Below are positions 9,386 through 17,641 of a stretch of 32,966 nt of DNA, one piece after another (the first letter of the stretch is position 1; each line of letters opens with the position of its first letter). The DNA is from Nitrospirota bacterium (lineage in GTDB: Bacteria; Nitrospirota; Leptospirillia; Leptospirillales; Leptospirillaceae). The position numbers and the translations under genes were made by a program. The notes under the pieces are model-generated. The model did not search any database. It was not told the DNA's origin and was given only the letters and a program-made list of their open reading frames with translations. The stretch is from positions 1 to 32,966 of the forward strand of contig JAKBXW010000012.1 in the NCBI GenBank assembly GCA_021840555.1, read 5' to 3'.

Positions 9386-9854
9386 CTCTTGCGACAACGA
9401 ATCACCGGAATGGGCAAGGGGGAAGCAACCGATGGGTCCGAAGCGTGTCCGAGCAGGGACCGATTCGACCCAAAGGTCCGGGCTGGGTCAGGATCTCCCC
9501 CACGACATCAAGGAGAATTCTGATTTTCCGCAGAACGGCAAAGAGCGTGGATGAAGTGTGATGCGCTGGCATGAGACTGTCCTTTCCGTGTTTTTTGACA
9601 ATTTTTCTTCGCTTGGGCACGACACGAAAAACCTGAGGACCCGAGTCTGGCAAAGTCATCCGGATGTTCGAATTGTAAGCGTGTCAAAGAGGAAACAGCG
9701 GACAGGACAAAGGAAGGATGAAGCAGGAAAGAGGCGAGGGAGTTAACGGACGGCCTTCCCCTCCTTTCCTGTCCGCATGCGACTAGGGTCGCTTTCCATA
9801 AAACCTCCGAAGATGGTGGACTCCATCGCCCGCCGACAAGACTGACGGGCGCTC

Positions 9855-9873
9855 CTGGTCAAAGACTGACCAG
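9855..9873. repeat. Perfect 7-bp inverted repeat, possible operator
   Basis: CTGGTCA, 5-base spacer AAGAC, then TGACCAG. AGACTGAC occurs just before (about 9838) and again inside the repeat (about 9863), and AGACTGTC follows at about 9873, giving three spaced near-copies. This arrangement suggests a protein-binding site, but no promoter is clearly attached. Confidence 0.35.
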
Positions 9874-10000
9874 ACTGTCCAAAGTATTTCCAGATTGATC
9901 GGATTTGTCAAGAGGCGAGGAGCCATGTGCTGTCGAGAGGGTCTCTGCCCTCGCTGTTTCCGTTTTCCGATCCCGCAGCGGCGGCAGGAGAACCCGGCCC

Positions 10001-10048
10001 GGTCCGGAAGGGCCGACTGTCCGTTTGTGGATCATATCCTTCCGGACC
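10001..10048. repeat. Perfect 11-bp inverted repeat
   Basis: GGTCCGGAAGG (10001-10011) is fully complementary to CCTTCCGGACC (10038-10048) with a 26-base loop. It lies in the non-coding gap with no T-run after it. It could be the stem of a transcribed RNA or a remnant of mobile DNA. Confidence 0.45.
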
Positions 10049-10251
10049 TTTGCCGTGCATTCGAAGGTCAGGGCCAGCCACTCCGGCCCGGCCTTTAATA
10101 AAAAGGGGCGAGCTTAAAAAATTCCGCTCTTTTTCTCCTGAAAACCCTCAGGACAATGTCTCTATACGCAAAGAGGGGAACTTGCGCGGGGATTTTAAAT
10201 CATCGGGAATCCCCCCGCAAAACTCGGTGATTCAGGGAAGAGATGTCAGGC

Positions 10252-10280
10252 GTGATTTTTCCCTGCGCTTTTGCTATCCT
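10252..10280 (+). promoter_or_regulatory. Promoter-like site with extended -10
   Basis: TGC followed by TATCCT (10275-10280) forms an extended -10; a weak -35 (GTGATT, 10252-10257) lies 17 bases upstream. The same nonamer TGCTATCCT occurs before the glycosyltransferase gene near 31750. Predicted start about 10287, some 545 bases before the next gene. Confidence 0.4.
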
Positions 10281-10286
10281 CGACGA

Positions 10287-10708
10287 CGAGAGAAAGTGAT
10301 GTCCGGCAGAGACCGCAAAGATCTTCATTTTGTTCGTTGACAACCGAAGATATCGGGTTGGAAGAGGAAGTCTCTTCCGTAAAATCTCCGACGCAATCTC
10401 CGCACATTATGCAAACAGGGCCAGACAGGCCCGCAGAGCCTGTGGCAATGATCTTCACCGAATCTGGCGTCCGTCACAGGAACCCGCCGGAGGGCGCAAG
10501 CCCGGCCGGGATCCCCTTTTCTTCCGAAAGGGGAGGATGTCGACCTCTTCCCTGCAATGCTGTTCCCCAGCCTGCGAGACCGCAGAAACGGTTGTTTTTC
10601 GAAAATGGCGCGTCCGCAATAAGAGCGGCCGGAGATAACACCGCTGAGCGGCATCCTCTCCGGGTTCTTATGTGCCGAAGCGGCTTCCTCACGGAGGGGC
10701 GTTTTTTT
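10287..10708 (+). ncRNA. Candidate structured RNA or long leader (unassigned)
   Basis: Downstream of the promoter-like site, several stems are visible. GCCA-CAGGC pairs with GCCTG-TGGC (10420-10446, 2-base bulge). CCGG and GGGC close a GCAA tetraloop (10487-10509). CCCCTTT pairs with AAAGGGG (10513-10533). CCGGAGA pairs with TCTCCGG around an inner CCGCT/AGCGG stem (10629-10663). A weak stem (TTCCTC/GAGGGG with G-U pairs) is followed by seven T residues at 10702-10708, which could end the transcript. It could be a separate small RNA or an attenuating leader of the TPR gene. It matches no RNA family I can name; boundaries are guesses. Confidence 0.3.
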
Positions 10709-10831
10709 GGCAGAACACGGCGAAAGATCGGGATTTCATTCCGGAGGACGGGCGAAGCGGCCTGTCGCCGGCCCGCTTGCTTCTCCGGTCTTAGGAGCGG
10801 GACTTTCCGATCCGGTTTGTCATCCTTTCAC

Positions 10832-12289
10832 ATGGCGGTTTTAATGAACCAGGATGAACTGAAGGTTCTGGAAGAGCGAATCAAGGCCAATCCGAAAAGC
10901 CGCTCCTTTCTTCAGCTGGCGGAGGCCTACATCGAGGCCGGACGCCGCAAGGAAGCGCTCGAGCTCCTGAAGAACGGGGAGGAATACTATCCCTACTATC
11001 TGGCCGCGCGAATCGCCTACGGAAAGCTTCTCCGGGAAGAGGGGGAGACCGACCGGGCGATCGAACAGTTCGAGTTCGTGAACCGGACGATCCCCGACAA
11101 CCTGCTGGCCCTCAAGAACCTCGCTGAGCTTTATCTGGACAAGGATCGGATTGCGGAGTCGAAGGCCATGGCCGAGGCCGCCATGGCCCTCTCCCCCGGC
11201 GACCCGGAAATGACCGAGGTTTTGTCCAGAATCGAAGAGAAGAGCCAGGGAGCCACAGCCGCCCCTCAGCCCTCCGTCATGCGGGAGCAGGCTCCCCCGC
11301 TCCGGGAAGAGCCGGAAGAAACGATCGTCGAGATGCCGCACGAACTTTTCGCCCAGGATTCCGAAACGCCAAAGGCGCCCGCCGAACCGGAAACGTCCGC
11401 TCCTGTGGCGGCGACAGAACCGGAGGCGACCGCTCCTCCTGAAACCACCGAACCGGAACTCCTCCACGCCGCCGAGATCCCCATTCCCGAGGCCGAACCC
11501 GAGATCCAGACGGGTGCCTCCGCTTCAGCCTCCCATCTTCCCCGGACAGAGACGATGGGAGACCTTCTGTCCGACCAGGGCCACCTCGAAGAGGCCCTCG
11601 AAATCTACGAGGCGGTTTTCGAAAGGGATCCCGAAAGCGCCTCTCTTCCGGAAAAGATCCGCCAGGTGAAGACCCGGCTCGGATTAACCGGGCCGGACGT
11701 TTCCGAAACCGTCTCCGTTCCGGTTCCCGAACCGCTCCCTGTGGCTCCCCCGGCGCCTTTGCCGGATCTGGAAGAGCCGGAAGCGATGGAAACGGTTCCC
11801 CCGGTTTCCGCGAGGGAAATCCCGGAAGAGCCCGAAATGCAAGCCGAACCGGCCCGTTCAGTCGAGTCCCCGGGCCCTGCCGGGGAACCCGTTCGGGCAC
11901 CCTCCCCCGCCTCTCCCATCGTGGCCGAAGGTTTGACGGGGGCGATCATCGAAAGGATCCGGGACCGGATGGGACGGGATATGATCGGATACGTCCGGAT
12001 GACTCTGGACGGACTGTCCGCCGAGGCAAGCGACACCGGCCACTGGGCGGACGTTCTGGCCGCCGAGGGGGTCGAAATCGTCCGGGCCGTCACCGACATG
12101 ACACGCATGCTCAACTGGGGCGAACTTACGGGAACGGTCGTCTGGATGGAGCACGCCGTCCTCTACGGCCTTCCCGTCGACCAAAACGAGGCCCTCTTTC
12201 TGGCCTTGAAACCCGGCGCGAACGTGGGACTCTGCCGGCTTCTGGTCTCCCAGGCGATCCAGTCCTTCCGGAGGAGCGACCGAGTGTGA
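10832..12289 (+). CDS. TPR protein with C-terminal roadblock/LC7-like domain
   Basis: 485 residues from ATG 10832. The N-terminus (about 1-150) is tetratricopeptide-like helical repeats (FLQLAEAYIEAGRRKEALELL and related). A long Pro/Glu/Ala-rich linker follows, interrupted near the middle by one more TPR-like unit (MGDLLSDQGHLEEALEIYEAVF), then a second Pro-rich linker. The last 110 residues resemble a roadblock/LC7 fold, with AVLYGLPVDQNEALFLALKPGANVGLCRLLV near the end. Such domains are found in NTPase-regulating or scaffolding proteins; function here is unknown. The frame is open to 10271, but that part does not look coding. Neither ATG 10832 nor ATG 10844 has a good ribosome site. The stop overlaps the aroQ start by 4 bases (GTGA), so the two are translationally coupled. 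Confidence 0.8.
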   Translation: MAVLMNQDELKVLEERIKANPKSRSFLQLAEAYIEAGRRKEALELLKNGEEYYPYYLAARIAYGKLLREEGETDRAIEQFEFVNRTIPDNLLALKNLAELYLDKDRIAESKAMAEAAMALSPGDPEMTEVLSRIEEKSQGATAAPQPSVMREQAPPLREEPEETIVEMPHELFAQDSETPKAPAEPETSAPVAATEPEATAPPETTEPELLHAAEIPIPEAEPEIQTGASASASHLPRTETMGDLLSDQGHLEEALEIYEAVFERDPESASLPEKIRQVKTRLGLTGPDVSETVSVPVPEPLPVAPPAPLPDLEEPEAMETVPPVSAREIPEEPEMQAEPARSVESPGPAGEPVRAPSPASPIVAEGLTGAIIERIRDRMGRDMIGYVRMTLDGLSAEASDTGHWADVLAAEGVEIVRAVTDMTRMLNWGELTGTVVWMEHAVLYGLPVDQNEALFLALKPGANVGLCRLLVSQAIQSFRRSDRV

Positions 12290-12750
12290 GGCAGATATTG
12301 ATCCTCCAGGGCCCGAACCTGAGCCGCCTCGGAAGCCGGGAGCCCGACCAGTACGGAAGGAAAACCCTCGATGAGATCCATGGGGAGATCGTCCGGATGG
12401 GGGCGCGGGACGGCTTTTCCCCCGTCTTCTACCAGTCGAATCACGAGGGGGGCCTGATCGACCGGATCCACCAGGCCGGAGACGACGGGACCGACGGCGT
12501 CGTGGCGAACCTGGGAGCGTACACGCATACGAGCGTGGCGATCCGGGATGCTTTCCTTTCCGTGGGCCTCCCCGTTGTCGAAGTGCATCTGTCGAACGTA
12601 TACCGCCGGGAATCCTTCCGGCACAAAAGCCTGATAAGCGACATCGCCGTCGGCGTGATCGGAGGGCTGGGGCCCGCCGTCTATCGACTGGGCATTCTGG
12701 GCCTTCTCGACTGGCTCGAAAACCGGACGCCGAAGACCACGCTCCCCTGA
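12286..12750 (+). CDS. aroQ: 3-dehydroquinate dehydratase, type II
   Basis: Third step of the shikimate pathway: dehydroquinate to dehydroshikimate. 154 residues, the usual length. Active-site residues sit at the expected positions: Y23 (DQYG), N75 (ANLGAYTHTS), H101 (VEVHLSN) and R112 (ESFRHKS). The substrate-binding QSNHEGGLIDRIH is intact. GTG start overlaps the stop of the TPR gene by 4 bases. It precedes efp by 46 bases; aroQ-efp-accB-accC is a common bacterial gene order. The second residue of the usual NPGAY motif is Leu instead of Pro, a minor variation. Confidence 0.95.
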   Translation: MRQILILQGPNLSRLGSREPDQYGRKTLDEIHGEIVRMGARDGFSPVFYQSNHEGGLIDRIHQAGDDGTDGVVANLGAYTHTSVAIRDAFLSVGLPVVEVHLSNVYRRESFRHKSLISDIAVGVIGGLGPAVYRLGILGLLDWLENRTPKTTLP

Positions 12751-12796
12751 AGACCAACCAACCCTCCGGACGATCCGGAGAAATCAAGGAGAATGC

Positions 12797-13372
12797 ATGG
12801 CCGTTATTGTCACCAGCGATTTTCGCGGTGGAGCAAGACTCGAAGTGGACGGGGAACCCTATTTCATCGTCGAATTCCAGCACGTCAAGCCGGGAAAGGG
12901 CGGCGCCTTCGTCCGGACCAAGCTCAAAAACATGAAGACCGGCCTGGTCATCGAGCGGACCTTCCGCTCGGGCGAAAAATTCGACGTCCCCGATGTCGAG
13001 GAAAAGTCCATGCAGTTCCTGTACGCCCAGGGCGAGGACTACATCTTCATGGACACCGACACCTACGAGCAGACCACCCTGACGAAAAAGGAACTGGGTG
13101 ACCGGATCCTTTTCCTGAAGGAGCAGATGCCGGTCAGCATTCTCTTCTACAAGGACAAGCCAATCACGATCGACCTTCCGACCTTCGTGGAACTGGCCAT
13201 CGTCGAAACCGACCCCGCCCGGAAGGGGGATACGGCCTCGGGCGGCTCCAAGCCGGCCAAGGTCGAAACCGGGGCCACGGTCAAGGTTCCCTTCCATCTC
13301 CAGGAAGGGGATGTTATCAAGGTGGACACGCGGACGTCGGAGTACATCGAACGGGTTCGGGCCGCAAATTGA
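12797..13372 (+). CDS. efp: Translation elongation factor P
   Basis: Relieves ribosome stalling at polyproline stretches. 191 residues with the three-domain EF-P layout. The tip of domain I reads HVKPGKGGAF with Lys at position 34, the residue modified by EpmA-type beta-lysylation in many bacteria; the modifying enzyme is not in this window. C-terminal domain ends GDVIKVDTRTSEYIERV. AAGGAG at 12786-12791 is 5 bases from ATG 12797; the out-of-frame ATG at 12793 is rejected. The upstream TPR/roadblock and DUF3105 proteins are Pro-rich, so EF-P may aid their translation (inference). Confidence 0.96.
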   Translation: MAVIVTSDFRGGARLEVDGEPYFIVEFQHVKPGKGGAFVRTKLKNMKTGLVIERTFRSGEKFDVPDVEEKSMQFLYAQGEDYIFMDTDTYEQTTLTKKELGDRILFLKEQMPVSILFYKDKPITIDLPTFVELAIVETDPARKGDTASGGSKPAKVETGATVKVPFHLQEGDVIKVDTRTSEYIERVRAAN

Positions 13373-13400
13373 GGGCATCCTACAGCGAGGGCTCCATTCC

Positions 13401-13865
13401 ATGAACAATGAGGAAATCAGGGAGATCCTGGAGCTCGCCCGGGAGCACAACCTGCTCTCGTTCGAGTTCGAGCGGGACGGGGCCCGTCTCCGGATCCAGC
13501 GCTCCCCCTTCCAGGGATCCTTCCAGGCGATCTCCGAACCCGGAGAGCTTCCCATGACGGGGAGCAAGGCTCCCCTCCCCGTCGCGCCCCAGCCCGCCCG
13601 TCCGGGATCGGTGCGGACCATCACATCCCCCATCGTGGGCACCTTCTACCGCTCCTCCTCCCCGGATGCCGCCCCTTACGTGGAGGTCGGAAGCGCCGTC
13701 GCCAAGGGGCAGATCCTCTGCATCATCGAGGCGATGAAACTGATGAACGAAATCGAATCCGAGTTCGAGGGGACGATTCGGGCCTTCCTCGTCGAAAATG
13801 GCCAGCCGGTGGAGTATGGAACTCCCCTCATCGAGGTCGACACGAAGGCGGAAGAAGCCTCCTGA
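13401..13865 (+). CDS. accB: Acetyl-CoA carboxylase biotin carboxyl carrier protein
   Basis: Carries biotin for the first step of fatty acid synthesis. 154 residues: N-terminal helix (NNEEIREILELAREHNL), flexible Pro/Ala linker, then a biotinyl domain with VGTFYRSSSPD and the biotinylation motif EAMKLMNEI. The ATG at 13401 has GAGG at 13387-13390. It lies 28 bases after efp, and its stop overlaps the accC start by one base (TGATG), so AccB and AccC are made together. Confidence 0.96.
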   Translation: MNNEEIREILELAREHNLLSFEFERDGARLRIQRSPFQGSFQAISEPGELPMTGSKAPLPVAPQPARPGSVRTITSPIVGTFYRSSSPDAAPYVEVGSAVAKGQILCIIEAMKLMNEIESEFEGTIRAFLVENGQPVEYGTPLIEVDTKAEEAS

Positions 13866-15262
13866 TGGCCACCCCCGCCAAACGGCTCTTCAGAAAGGTT
13901 CTGGTGGCAAACCGGGGCGAAATCGCCGTCCGGGTGATCCGGGCATGCCGCGACCTCGGGCTGGCCACGGTCGCCATATACTCGACCGCCGACAGGAACG
14001 CCCTCCATGTCCAGATGGCCGACGAGGCCGTCTGCGTGGGCCCTCCCGAAGGGCACGGGAGCTACCGGAACATCCCCAACATCATCAGCGCCGCCGAGAT
14101 CTCCCAGGCGGACGCCATCCATCCAGGATACGGATTTCTCTCGGAAAATGCCCACTTCGCCGAAATCTGCCACGCCGCGGGGATCGTCTTCATCGGCCCC
14201 TCGCCGGAGACGATCTCCCTCATGGGGGACAAGGCGCGGGCCAAGGCGCTGATGAGGGAGGCGGGAGTCCCCGTTGTCCCGGGCAGCATCGGAACCATCT
14301 CCTCCGAATCCGACGGCCTCGACGTCGCCTCCGAAATCGGCTACCCCCTCATCATCAAGGCCTCCGGGGGCGGAGGAGGACGGGGGATGCGGATCGTGAC
14401 CTCCCCCGAGGAGTTCTCGAACGCCTTCCAGACCGCCCAGACCGAAGCCCTGCAGGCTTTCGGGAACAAGGAGGTCTACATCGAGCGCTTCTTCATCAAC
14501 CCGCGCCACATCGAGATCCAGGTGCTGGGGGACGGGAAAGGGGAGATCCTGACCTTCGGGGAGCGGGACTGTTCCATCCAGCGTCGTCACCAGAAGCTTC
14601 TGGAGGAGGCCCCCTCCCCCTTCATCACGGCGGCCCTGCGCTCGGCCATGAGCCAGGCGGCCATCGCCGCCTCGAAAGCGGCGGACTACGTGAACGCCGG
14701 AACGGTAGAGTTTCTTGTGGACCCGGAGGAGCGCTTCTTTTTCATAGAAATGAACACCCGCATCCAGGTGGAGCATCCGGTGACCGAATCGATCTTCCGC
14801 TACGATCTGGTGAAGGCCCAGATCCAGGTGGCGCTGGGGGAACCCATTCCCTCGCCCCCGGCCCGGCCCGAGGGCCACGCGATCGAATGCCGGATCAACG
14901 CGGAGGATCCCTGGACCTTCACCCCCTCGCCCGGAACCATCACCCGTCTCGTCCTGCCCGGAGGACCCGGGATCCGGATCGACACCGCCGCCTACCAGGG
15001 CGCGGTCATCCCTCCGCACTACGACAGCCTCGTGGCCAAGGTGATCGCCACCGGACGAAACCGGGAGGAGGCGATGGACCGCATGTTCCGGGCGCTCTCC
15101 GAGATGCGGGTCGAGGGGATCAAGACCACCATCCCCTTCCATCTGGAGGTGCTCCGGGATCCCACCTTCCGCTCCGGCCGCTACTCCACCTCCTTCGTGG
15201 AGCATTTCATGGAGAGGCGCGCCCAGGAATCCGCAAGCACCCCCGCCGACGCCGACGAATGA
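13865..15262 (+). CDS. accC: Acetyl-CoA carboxylase biotin carboxylase subunit
   Basis: ATP-dependent carboxylation of biotin on AccB. 465 residues; the usual length is about 450. It starts KVLVANRGEIAVRVIRAC (biotin carboxylase N-terminal domain), followed by HPGYGFLSENAHFAE. The ATP-grasp glycine loop is GGGGGRGMRIV, and the catalytic segment EMNTRIQVEHPVTE is intact. The C-terminal domain includes GHAIECRINAEDP. It begins inside the stop of accB. accA and accD are not in this window, as is usual for this arrangement. Confidence 0.97.
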   Translation: MATPAKRLFRKVLVANRGEIAVRVIRACRDLGLATVAIYSTADRNALHVQMADEAVCVGPPEGHGSYRNIPNIISAAEISQADAIHPGYGFLSENAHFAEICHAAGIVFIGPSPETISLMGDKARAKALMREAGVPVVPGSIGTISSESDGLDVASEIGYPLIIKASGGGGGRGMRIVTSPEEFSNAFQTAQTEALQAFGNKEVYIERFFINPRHIEIQVLGDGKGEILTFGERDCSIQRRHQKLLEEAPSPFITAALRSAMSQAAIAASKAADYVNAGTVEFLVDPEERFFFIEMNTRIQVEHPVTESIFRYDLVKAQIQVALGEPIPSPPARPEGHAIECRINAEDPWTFTPSPGTITRLVLPGGPGIRIDTAAYQGAVIPPHYDSLVAKVIATGRNREEAMDRMFRALSEMRVEGIKTTIPFHLEVLRDPTFRSGRYSTSFVEHFMERRAQESASTPADADE

Positions 15263-15277
15263 ATCGCCGGTAAGACG

Positions 15278-15928
15278 ATGACCGCCTTTCCCCGACTTCT
15301 CTATCTCGCTGGAACCCAAGACTTTTCGGATGCCGACGCCTTCGAGCGCCGCCTCCGGGATCTCCTCGACGCCGGACTTCCCTGGTTCCAGCTTCGCGAC
15401 AAGGCCCTCGACGACCGGGCCCTCTTCGACATCGCCGAAAAAATCCGCGGGTGGACCCGGGAGACCGGGTGCCTCTTCACCGTCAACGACCGGACCGATA
15501 TCGCCATTCTCTCGGGAGCCGACGGCGTTCACCTTGGACAGACCGATCTCTCGGCCCTGGAGCCCTCCTTCGTCCGCCCACGTCCCGGCTTCCATCTGGG
15601 GATCTCGACCCACAACCTCCCCGAAGTACAGAGAGCCCTCACCGTGGGTCCCGACTATCTGGGGGTGGGTCCGATCTTTCCCACCCGGACGAAGGAGACG
15701 GAAATCCCTTCACGGGGCCCCGGCGCCCTCGCAGAAACACGCGCGCTCACCCCCCTTCCCCTGGTCGCCATCGGCGGGATCGTCCCGGACAACGCCCGGG
15801 AGGTTTTCGCCGCCGGGGCCGACACCCTGGCCGTGAGCGGGGTTCTCACCCGGACCGGCGACCCGGTCGGGCTCCTCGGAGTCTTTCTCGGGCTTCTGGC
15901 TTCGGCGCCGCCCTCCTCCTTCGCATGA
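15278..15928 (+). CDS. thiE: Thiamine-phosphate synthase
   Basis: Couples hydroxymethylpyrimidine diphosphate with thiazole phosphate to make thiamine phosphate. 216 residues with the TIM-barrel signatures in order: FQLRDK, FTVNDRTDIA, GVHLGQTDL, GISTH, YLGVGPIFPTRTK and VAIGGI. These include the phosphate- and pyrophosphate-binding loops. TenI-like proteins share the fold, but the KxxD/VNDR and THNLPE regions support ThiE. The ATG has no strong ribosome site and sits 15 bases after accC. The stop overlaps the next start by 4 bases (ATGA). No other thiamine genes are nearby. Confidence 0.88.
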   Translation: MTAFPRLLYLAGTQDFSDADAFERRLRDLLDAGLPWFQLRDKALDDRALFDIAEKIRGWTRETGCLFTVNDRTDIAILSGADGVHLGQTDLSALEPSFVRPRPGFHLGISTHNLPEVQRALTVGPDYLGVGPIFPTRTKETEIPSRGPGALAETRALTPLPLVAIGGIVPDNAREVFAAGADTLAVSGVLTRTGDPVGLLGVFLGLLASAPPSSFA

Positions 15929-16695
15929 CACTCACCCTCGTCGTTCCCACCTTCAACGAGGGGGAGAACGCCGCCCTTCTCGTCTCGGCCGTCTGCCGGG
16001 AAATGCAAAAGGCCGGCAGACGCGACTACGAAATTCTCTTCATCGACGACAGCACCGACTCCACACCCCGTCTCCTCGAAGCCCTCGCCCGGGAGAATCC
16101 CGTCGTCCGCTTCCTCCACAGATCCGGCGAACGGGGACTCGGCTCGGCGATCGTCCGGGGCATGGCCGAAGCCCGCGGATCGGTGGTTGCGGTGATGGAC
16201 GGGGATCTCCAGCATCCCCCCTCCCTGATTCCCTCCATGATGGAGCGGATCGACCGGGGAGCCGATCTGGTCATCCCTTCGCGCTTCCTCCCAGGGGGAA
16301 GCGACGGGGGGCTCACCCTCCCCAGGAAGCTCGTCTCCCTCGTGGCGCGCCTCCTGGCCCGGATTCTCCTCTCCCGGGTCCGTCCCGCCTCCGATCCGAC
16401 CGGGGGGGTCTTCATGCTTCGCCGGGAGATTCTGGAGGGGCTCCGCTTCGACGCGGGGAGCTGGAAGATTTTGATCGAGATCCTCGTCCGGGGATGCTAC
16501 GGACGGGTCGTGGAAATCCCCTACCGCTTCCGGGCCCGGGACCTCGGAACCTCCAAGATGTCCGCCCGGGCCCAGGTCGATTACATCCTCCATCTTTTTC
16601 GCCTTTTCGCGGGACTCGGCCCCGGGGAAAGTACGACACCCTGCCGGAAGATCCCCGTCTTCGAACGGGACCTGTCCGTCGTCCGGGATTCGTGA
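15925..16695 (+). CDS. Family 2 glycosyltransferase, polyprenol-phosphate mannosyltransferase-like
   Basis: 256 residues, a DPM1-like GT-A enzyme: TLVVPTFNEGEN at the N-terminus, FIDDSTDST, the metal/sugar-nucleotide motif MDGDLQHPP, and DPTGGVFMLRREIL. No C-terminal membrane anchor is evident, so it is likely a cytoplasmic or peripheral enzyme that charges a polyprenyl phosphate with a sugar. The exact sugar is unknown. The start ATG overlaps the thiE stop (ATGA); the same frame runs upstream through thiE but that is a shadow. Last gene of the operon-like run that starts at the TPR gene. Confidence 0.88.
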   Translation: MTLTLVVPTFNEGENAALLVSAVCREMQKAGRRDYEILFIDDSTDSTPRLLEALARENPVVRFLHRSGERGLGSAIVRGMAEARGSVVAVMDGDLQHPPSLIPSMMERIDRGADLVIPSRFLPGGSDGGLTLPRKLVSLVARLLARILLSRVRPASDPTGGVFMLRREILEGLRFDAGSWKILIEILVRGCYGRVVEIPYRFRARDLGTSKMSARAQVDYILHLFRLFAGLGPGESTTPCRKIPVFERDLSVVRDS

Positions 16696-16830
16696 GTTCC
16701 TGCTTTCCGAGATCAGGCCCAAGCTCCCGGAGGATCCCGCCGAAGCGACAGAAGCTGGACCACAGGCCGCTCTCCGAATGGCGGGAAGAATTTTCCGCCC
16801 GGCCCCGACCCGGAGCGAGACCCGGGGTTC

Positions 16831-16859
16831 TTGCCGTCTTTTCCCCCGATCTGTAGACT
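16831..16859 (+). promoter_or_regulatory. Sigma-70-type promoter for the DUF3105 gene
   Basis: TTGCCG (-35, 16831-16836), 17-base spacer, TAGACT (-10, 16854-16859). Expected start of transcription about 16867, leaving a leader of about 60 bases to the preferred TTG start. Confidence 0.55.
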
Positions 16860-16929
16860 GATAGAAATTTGCGGGTTCCCGATGGCCCCGGACACCACCA
16901 CACCCCATACCACAATCCCGGAGAATGCC

Positions 16930-17595
16930 TTGAACAGATCTTCGACCCCTTCCTCCCGCTGGCCCCTGATCGCGGTTCTCCTGATCGTCGGAACCTTCGC
17001 GGCCTATGTCACCCACATTAAGAAGAGCGGCGAGGCTCCGACCGTCGCCCAATCCACTCCCCCGGCCCCTGCGGCTCCCGCAGCCTCCGCTCCGGCCCCC
17101 GCCCCCTCCGGGGGGGGCCAGGCTCCCGCGTCGGCAACCCCGACCATCCAGGGGCCCGGAACCTTCTACCCCTCCCAGGGACATGCCCACTGGGACGAGT
17201 CCCGCCTGAAGGACTTCAGGTACAACAGCAATCCCCCCACCTCCGGCCCCCACGAGGAGGTCTTCGCCGACGGCTATGTCTCGAAGACGCCCCTCTCCAA
17301 TGCCATCCAGGCCCACCTCCTGGAGCACGGCAATGTCCTGATCCAGTACAACTGCACCTGCCCCTCCCTCGTCAAAAAGCTCACGGAAATCTCCCGCTCC
17401 TTCGACACCTACAATCCCCAGATGGCCATGGAGATGGGCAAGGCGGTCCTGATCGCCCCCAATCCCACGATCGGAAAAAACAAGATCGCCCTCACCGCCT
17501 GGACCCGCCTCGAAATGCTGGACCGTTTCGACGAACAGGCCATCAAGGCCTTCATCACCGCCTGGCTCGGAAACGACCGGAACAGCCGCCAGTAG
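16930..17595 (+). CDS. Membrane-anchored DUF3105 family protein
   Basis: 221 residues from TTG 16930, which has GGAGA 5 bases upstream and puts a membrane anchor (WPLIAVLLIVGTFAAYVT) right at the N-terminus. The alternative ATG 16882 adds 16 residues and has no ribosome site. After the anchor comes a Pro/Ala-rich linker, then a soluble domain outside the membrane with the DUF3105 hallmarks PPTSGPHEEVF and LLEHGNVLIQYNCTCP. The His residues and Cys pair (C-x-C) could bind metal, but the family's function is not established to my knowledge. It has its own promoter candidate and is followed by two hairpins, so it is probably a single-gene unit. Confidence 0.82.
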   Translation: MNRSSTPSSRWPLIAVLLIVGTFAAYVTHIKKSGEAPTVAQSTPPAPAAPAASAPAPAPSGGGQAPASATPTIQGPGTFYPSQGHAHWDESRLKDFRYNSNPPTSGPHEEVFADGYVSKTPLSNAIQAHLLEHGNVLIQYNCTCPSLVKKLTEISRSFDTYNPQMAMEMGKAVLIAPNPTIGKNKIALTAWTRLEMLDRFDEQAIKAFITAWLGNDRNSRQ

Positions 17596-17609
17596 GCGGC
17601 TTTCCTCTT
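17585..17609 (+). terminator. Hairpin overlapping the DUF3105 stop codon
   Basis: GCCGCC (17585-17590), loop AGTA, GGCGGC (17595-17600), then TTTCCTCTT. The stop TAG (17593-17595) lies in the loop and first stem base. Short T-rich tail; plausible intrinsic terminator. Confidence 0.55.
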
Positions 17610-17613
17610 CCCC

Positions 17614-17635
17614 GGGGATCGGATGGCCGATCCCC
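17614..17635. terminator. Second strong hairpin after the DUF3105 gene
   Basis: Perfect 9-bp stem GGGGATCGG / CCGATCCCC with a 4-base loop, 5 bases after the first hairpin tail. It has no T-run, so it may back up the first terminator or be a protein site before the RND promoter. Confidence 0.5.
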
Positions 17636-17641
17636 CTCCTC

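Larger units (their letters stand above)
9324..10831. other. 1.5-kb gap without a convincing protein gene
   Basis: Short open frames on both strands here look random: Arg/Pro/Ser-rich, no ribosome site, no recognisable motif. The next gene's frame is open back to 10271, but its first 187 codons lack any protein character and conservation starts only at about 10832. The stretch contains an 11-bp perfect inverted repeat (10001-10048), a 7-bp one (9855-9873), an imperfect GC-rich stem (10186-10194 with 10208-10218), a promoter-like site and a hairpin-rich segment, listed separately. No tRNA, tmRNA or SRP RNA signature was found by eye. Confidence 0.55.

Noticed and set aside
7821-9554. Long plus-strand frames opposite the Nramp gene
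   Set aside because: They are hydrophilic mirror images of membrane-protein codons and lack ribosome sites; the minus-strand transporter is clear.
10460-10540. Glycine or c-di-GMP riboswitch
   Set aside because: CCGGAGGGCGCAAG and nearby bases look slightly similar, but the required flanking consensus stretches are absent.
10287-10708. RNase P RNA
   Set aside because: GAGAGAAAGTGATGTCC and AATAAGAGCGG faintly recall conserved RNase P segments, but spacing is wrong, the other conserved blocks are missing and the 3' end does not fit.
10271-10831. In-frame extension of the TPR gene back to 10271 (187 extra residues)
   Set aside because: Composition is random-looking, with no ribosome site and no motif; the segment is better explained as non-coding with hairpins. 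Protein character begins near 10832.
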